Shown here piece after piece: positions 5,816-6,540 of a stretch of 6,540 nt of DNA (position 1 is the first letter of the stretch; each line of letters begins with the position of its first letter). Made by a program: the position numbers and the translations under genes. Source of the DNA: Helicobacteraceae bacterium (lineage in GTDB: Bacteria > Campylobacterota > Campylobacteria > Campylobacterales > Sulfurimonadaceae). The notes under the pieces were generated by a model. It did no database searches. It worked only from the letters and a program-made list of their open reading frames with translations, and had not been told where the DNA came from. The stretch lies in NCBI GenBank assembly GCA_030642185.1, contig DAOWOG010000071.1, positions 1 to 6,540 of the forward strand, given 5' to 3'.

Positions 5816-6379
5816 ATGATACGCGTGCACTTTATGATCATATTTTTGTTATTTCTCAGCGGATGCAGTCTAAAAACAGCTGTACCGAAACCGCCCTCAC
5901 CCATGACTGCGAAGTATCTGATGCAGAACATGGAACAGGTTTACAGTGAAACATTAAAGCAGACGAAGGTTCAGACACTCCCCTTTCACGAACATACGTA
6001 CACTGATACCAATGAGACGATCACATCTGTACTGGTTGCTGACTATTACGATCAAGAAAGCGACTATGCTGCAAAACATCAAAGCCGCATTGCCTACTAT
6101 CTCTGGATCACCTATACGGCTGATCATTGGGGTGAATTTAAGACAGCACTTCCGCTTCAGGGTACTTCATTGGACGTCATAACACATCGATCCTCCATTA
6201 GAAGCGGCATCTATTTTCAGGAGTTCTCCATTAATTTTGAACGTGAGCAGCTTGAACAAAGCCGTGATGAGGGTCTGAATCTTGTCCTTTTTGGGGAGAA
6301 GAGTACGATTGTCGTCAACCTGCCTCCGCTCTATCTTCAAACATTTTTAACACATATCGATCAGATCGGGATCAAATAA
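5816..6379 (+). CDS. Putative lipoprotein of unknown function
   Basis: This 187-residue protein has a lipoprotein signal peptide: a short N-terminus with Arg3, a hydrophobic run MIIFLLF (7-13), and the lipobox LSGC with Cys17 as the lipidated residue. Ser at +2 is compatible with outer-membrane sorting. The mature part is hydrophilic with alternating stretches that suggest mixed alpha/beta structure, including RIAYYLWITYTADHWGEF in the middle and STIVVNLPPLYL near the end; I recognise no domain. An open frame continues upstream to a TTG at 5789, but that would overlap the promoter. ATG 5834 is another option but would lose the basic N-terminus, so ATG 5816 is preferred. No Shine-Dalgarno sequence precedes 5816. 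The gene is divergent from the two-component operon with a 46-bp gap, and its stop lies 1 bp from the stop of the converging antiporter gene. A link to the two-component system is inferred from position only. Confidence 0.75.
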   Translation: MIRVHFMIIFLLFLSGCSLKTAVPKPPSPMTAKYLMQNMEQVYSETLKQTKVQTLPFHEHTYTDTNETITSVLVADYYDQESDYAAKHQSRIAYYLWITYTADHWGEFKTALPLQGTSLDVITHRSSIRSGIYFQEFSINFEREQLEQSRDEGLNLVLFGEKSTIVVNLPPLYLQTFLTHIDQIGIK

Positions 6380-6380
6380 G

Positions 6381-6540
6381 TTACGACGTTAAAACCCCGG
6401 CCAAAATAAAAAATCCCATTGCCAAAAATCCGGAGATCAAAGCATACGGCAGTTGTGTTCTGACATGCTCTATATGATCGCATCCCGCTGCCATCGATGA
6501 GATAATAGTCGTATCGGAAATAGGCGAACAGTGATCGCCA
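6381..6540 (-). CDS. NhaC-type Na+/H+ antiporter, C-terminal fragment (5' end beyond window)
   Basis: Only the last 52 residues and the TAA stop (complement of 6381-6383) are inside the window; the gene continues past the right edge. The visible part begins [11 protein letters not shown], followed by a [13 protein letters not shown] stretch and a final hydrophobic segment ([18 protein letters not shown]) ending in TS. The [11 protein letters not shown] and HVRTQLPYA signatures are characteristic of the end of NhaC-family sodium/proton antiporters in the inner membrane, which exchange cytoplasmic Na+ or an organic solute for protons. The substrate cannot be told from this piece. It converges with the lipoprotein gene with a single base between stop codons and no room for a terminator. 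Confidence 0.82.
   Translation of the reverse strand, partial: GDHCSPISDTTIISSMAAGCDHIEHVRTQLPYALISGFLAMGFFILAGVLTS

Overview
The window looks like chromosomal DNA from a Campylobacterota (epsilonproteobacterial) chemolithotroph, probably of the Sulfurimonas/Sulfuricurvum/Sulfurovum type. This is inferred from three things: the style of the proteins (a very small periplasmic c-type cytochrome of the c553 kind, an ATP-dependent PEP carboxykinase, a divergent DedA protein), AT-rich intergenic DNA, and a TTTGCTATAAT-type extended -10 promoter. I could not check it against a database. All six complete genes and both edge fragments look intact. I see no phage, transposase, CRISPR, rRNA or tRNA.

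Layout. Positions 1-1736 (+) hold the 3' part of uvrB (nucleotide excision repair) followed 13 bp later by a DedA-family membrane protein, probably one transcript. Positions 1737-1864 are a non-coding gap with regularly spaced small palindromes between convergent genes. Positions 1865-3448 (-) encode the gluconeogenic enzyme PckA. Positions 3449-3676 are a divergent control region with an 11-bp tandem repeat. Positions 3677-3976 (+) encode a secreted monoheme cytochrome c. Its 3' end overlaps by 20 bp the end of a two-component operon on the minus strand (5769 to 3957): an OmpR/PhoB-type response regulator, then a membrane histidine kinase that starts inside the regulator gene. A 46-bp divergent promoter separates this operon from a putative lipoprotein gene (+, 5816-6379). 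The C-terminal end of an NhaC-type antiporter (-) follows after 1 bp and runs off the right edge.

How it fits together. The uvrB, dedA and pckA genes look like housekeeping genes. The right half is a compact sensory module: kinase, regulator and a divergently transcribed lipoprotein share one tiny promoter region, so the lipoprotein may be a target or an accessory of the system (inference). The cytochrome is a second candidate target, because the tandem repeat upstream of it has the 11-bp spacing often seen at OmpR/PhoB-class sites. I found no clear novel multi-gene system. The points most worth following are the palindrome cluster, the overlapping divergent promoters with probable leaderless transcripts, and the tandem repeat.
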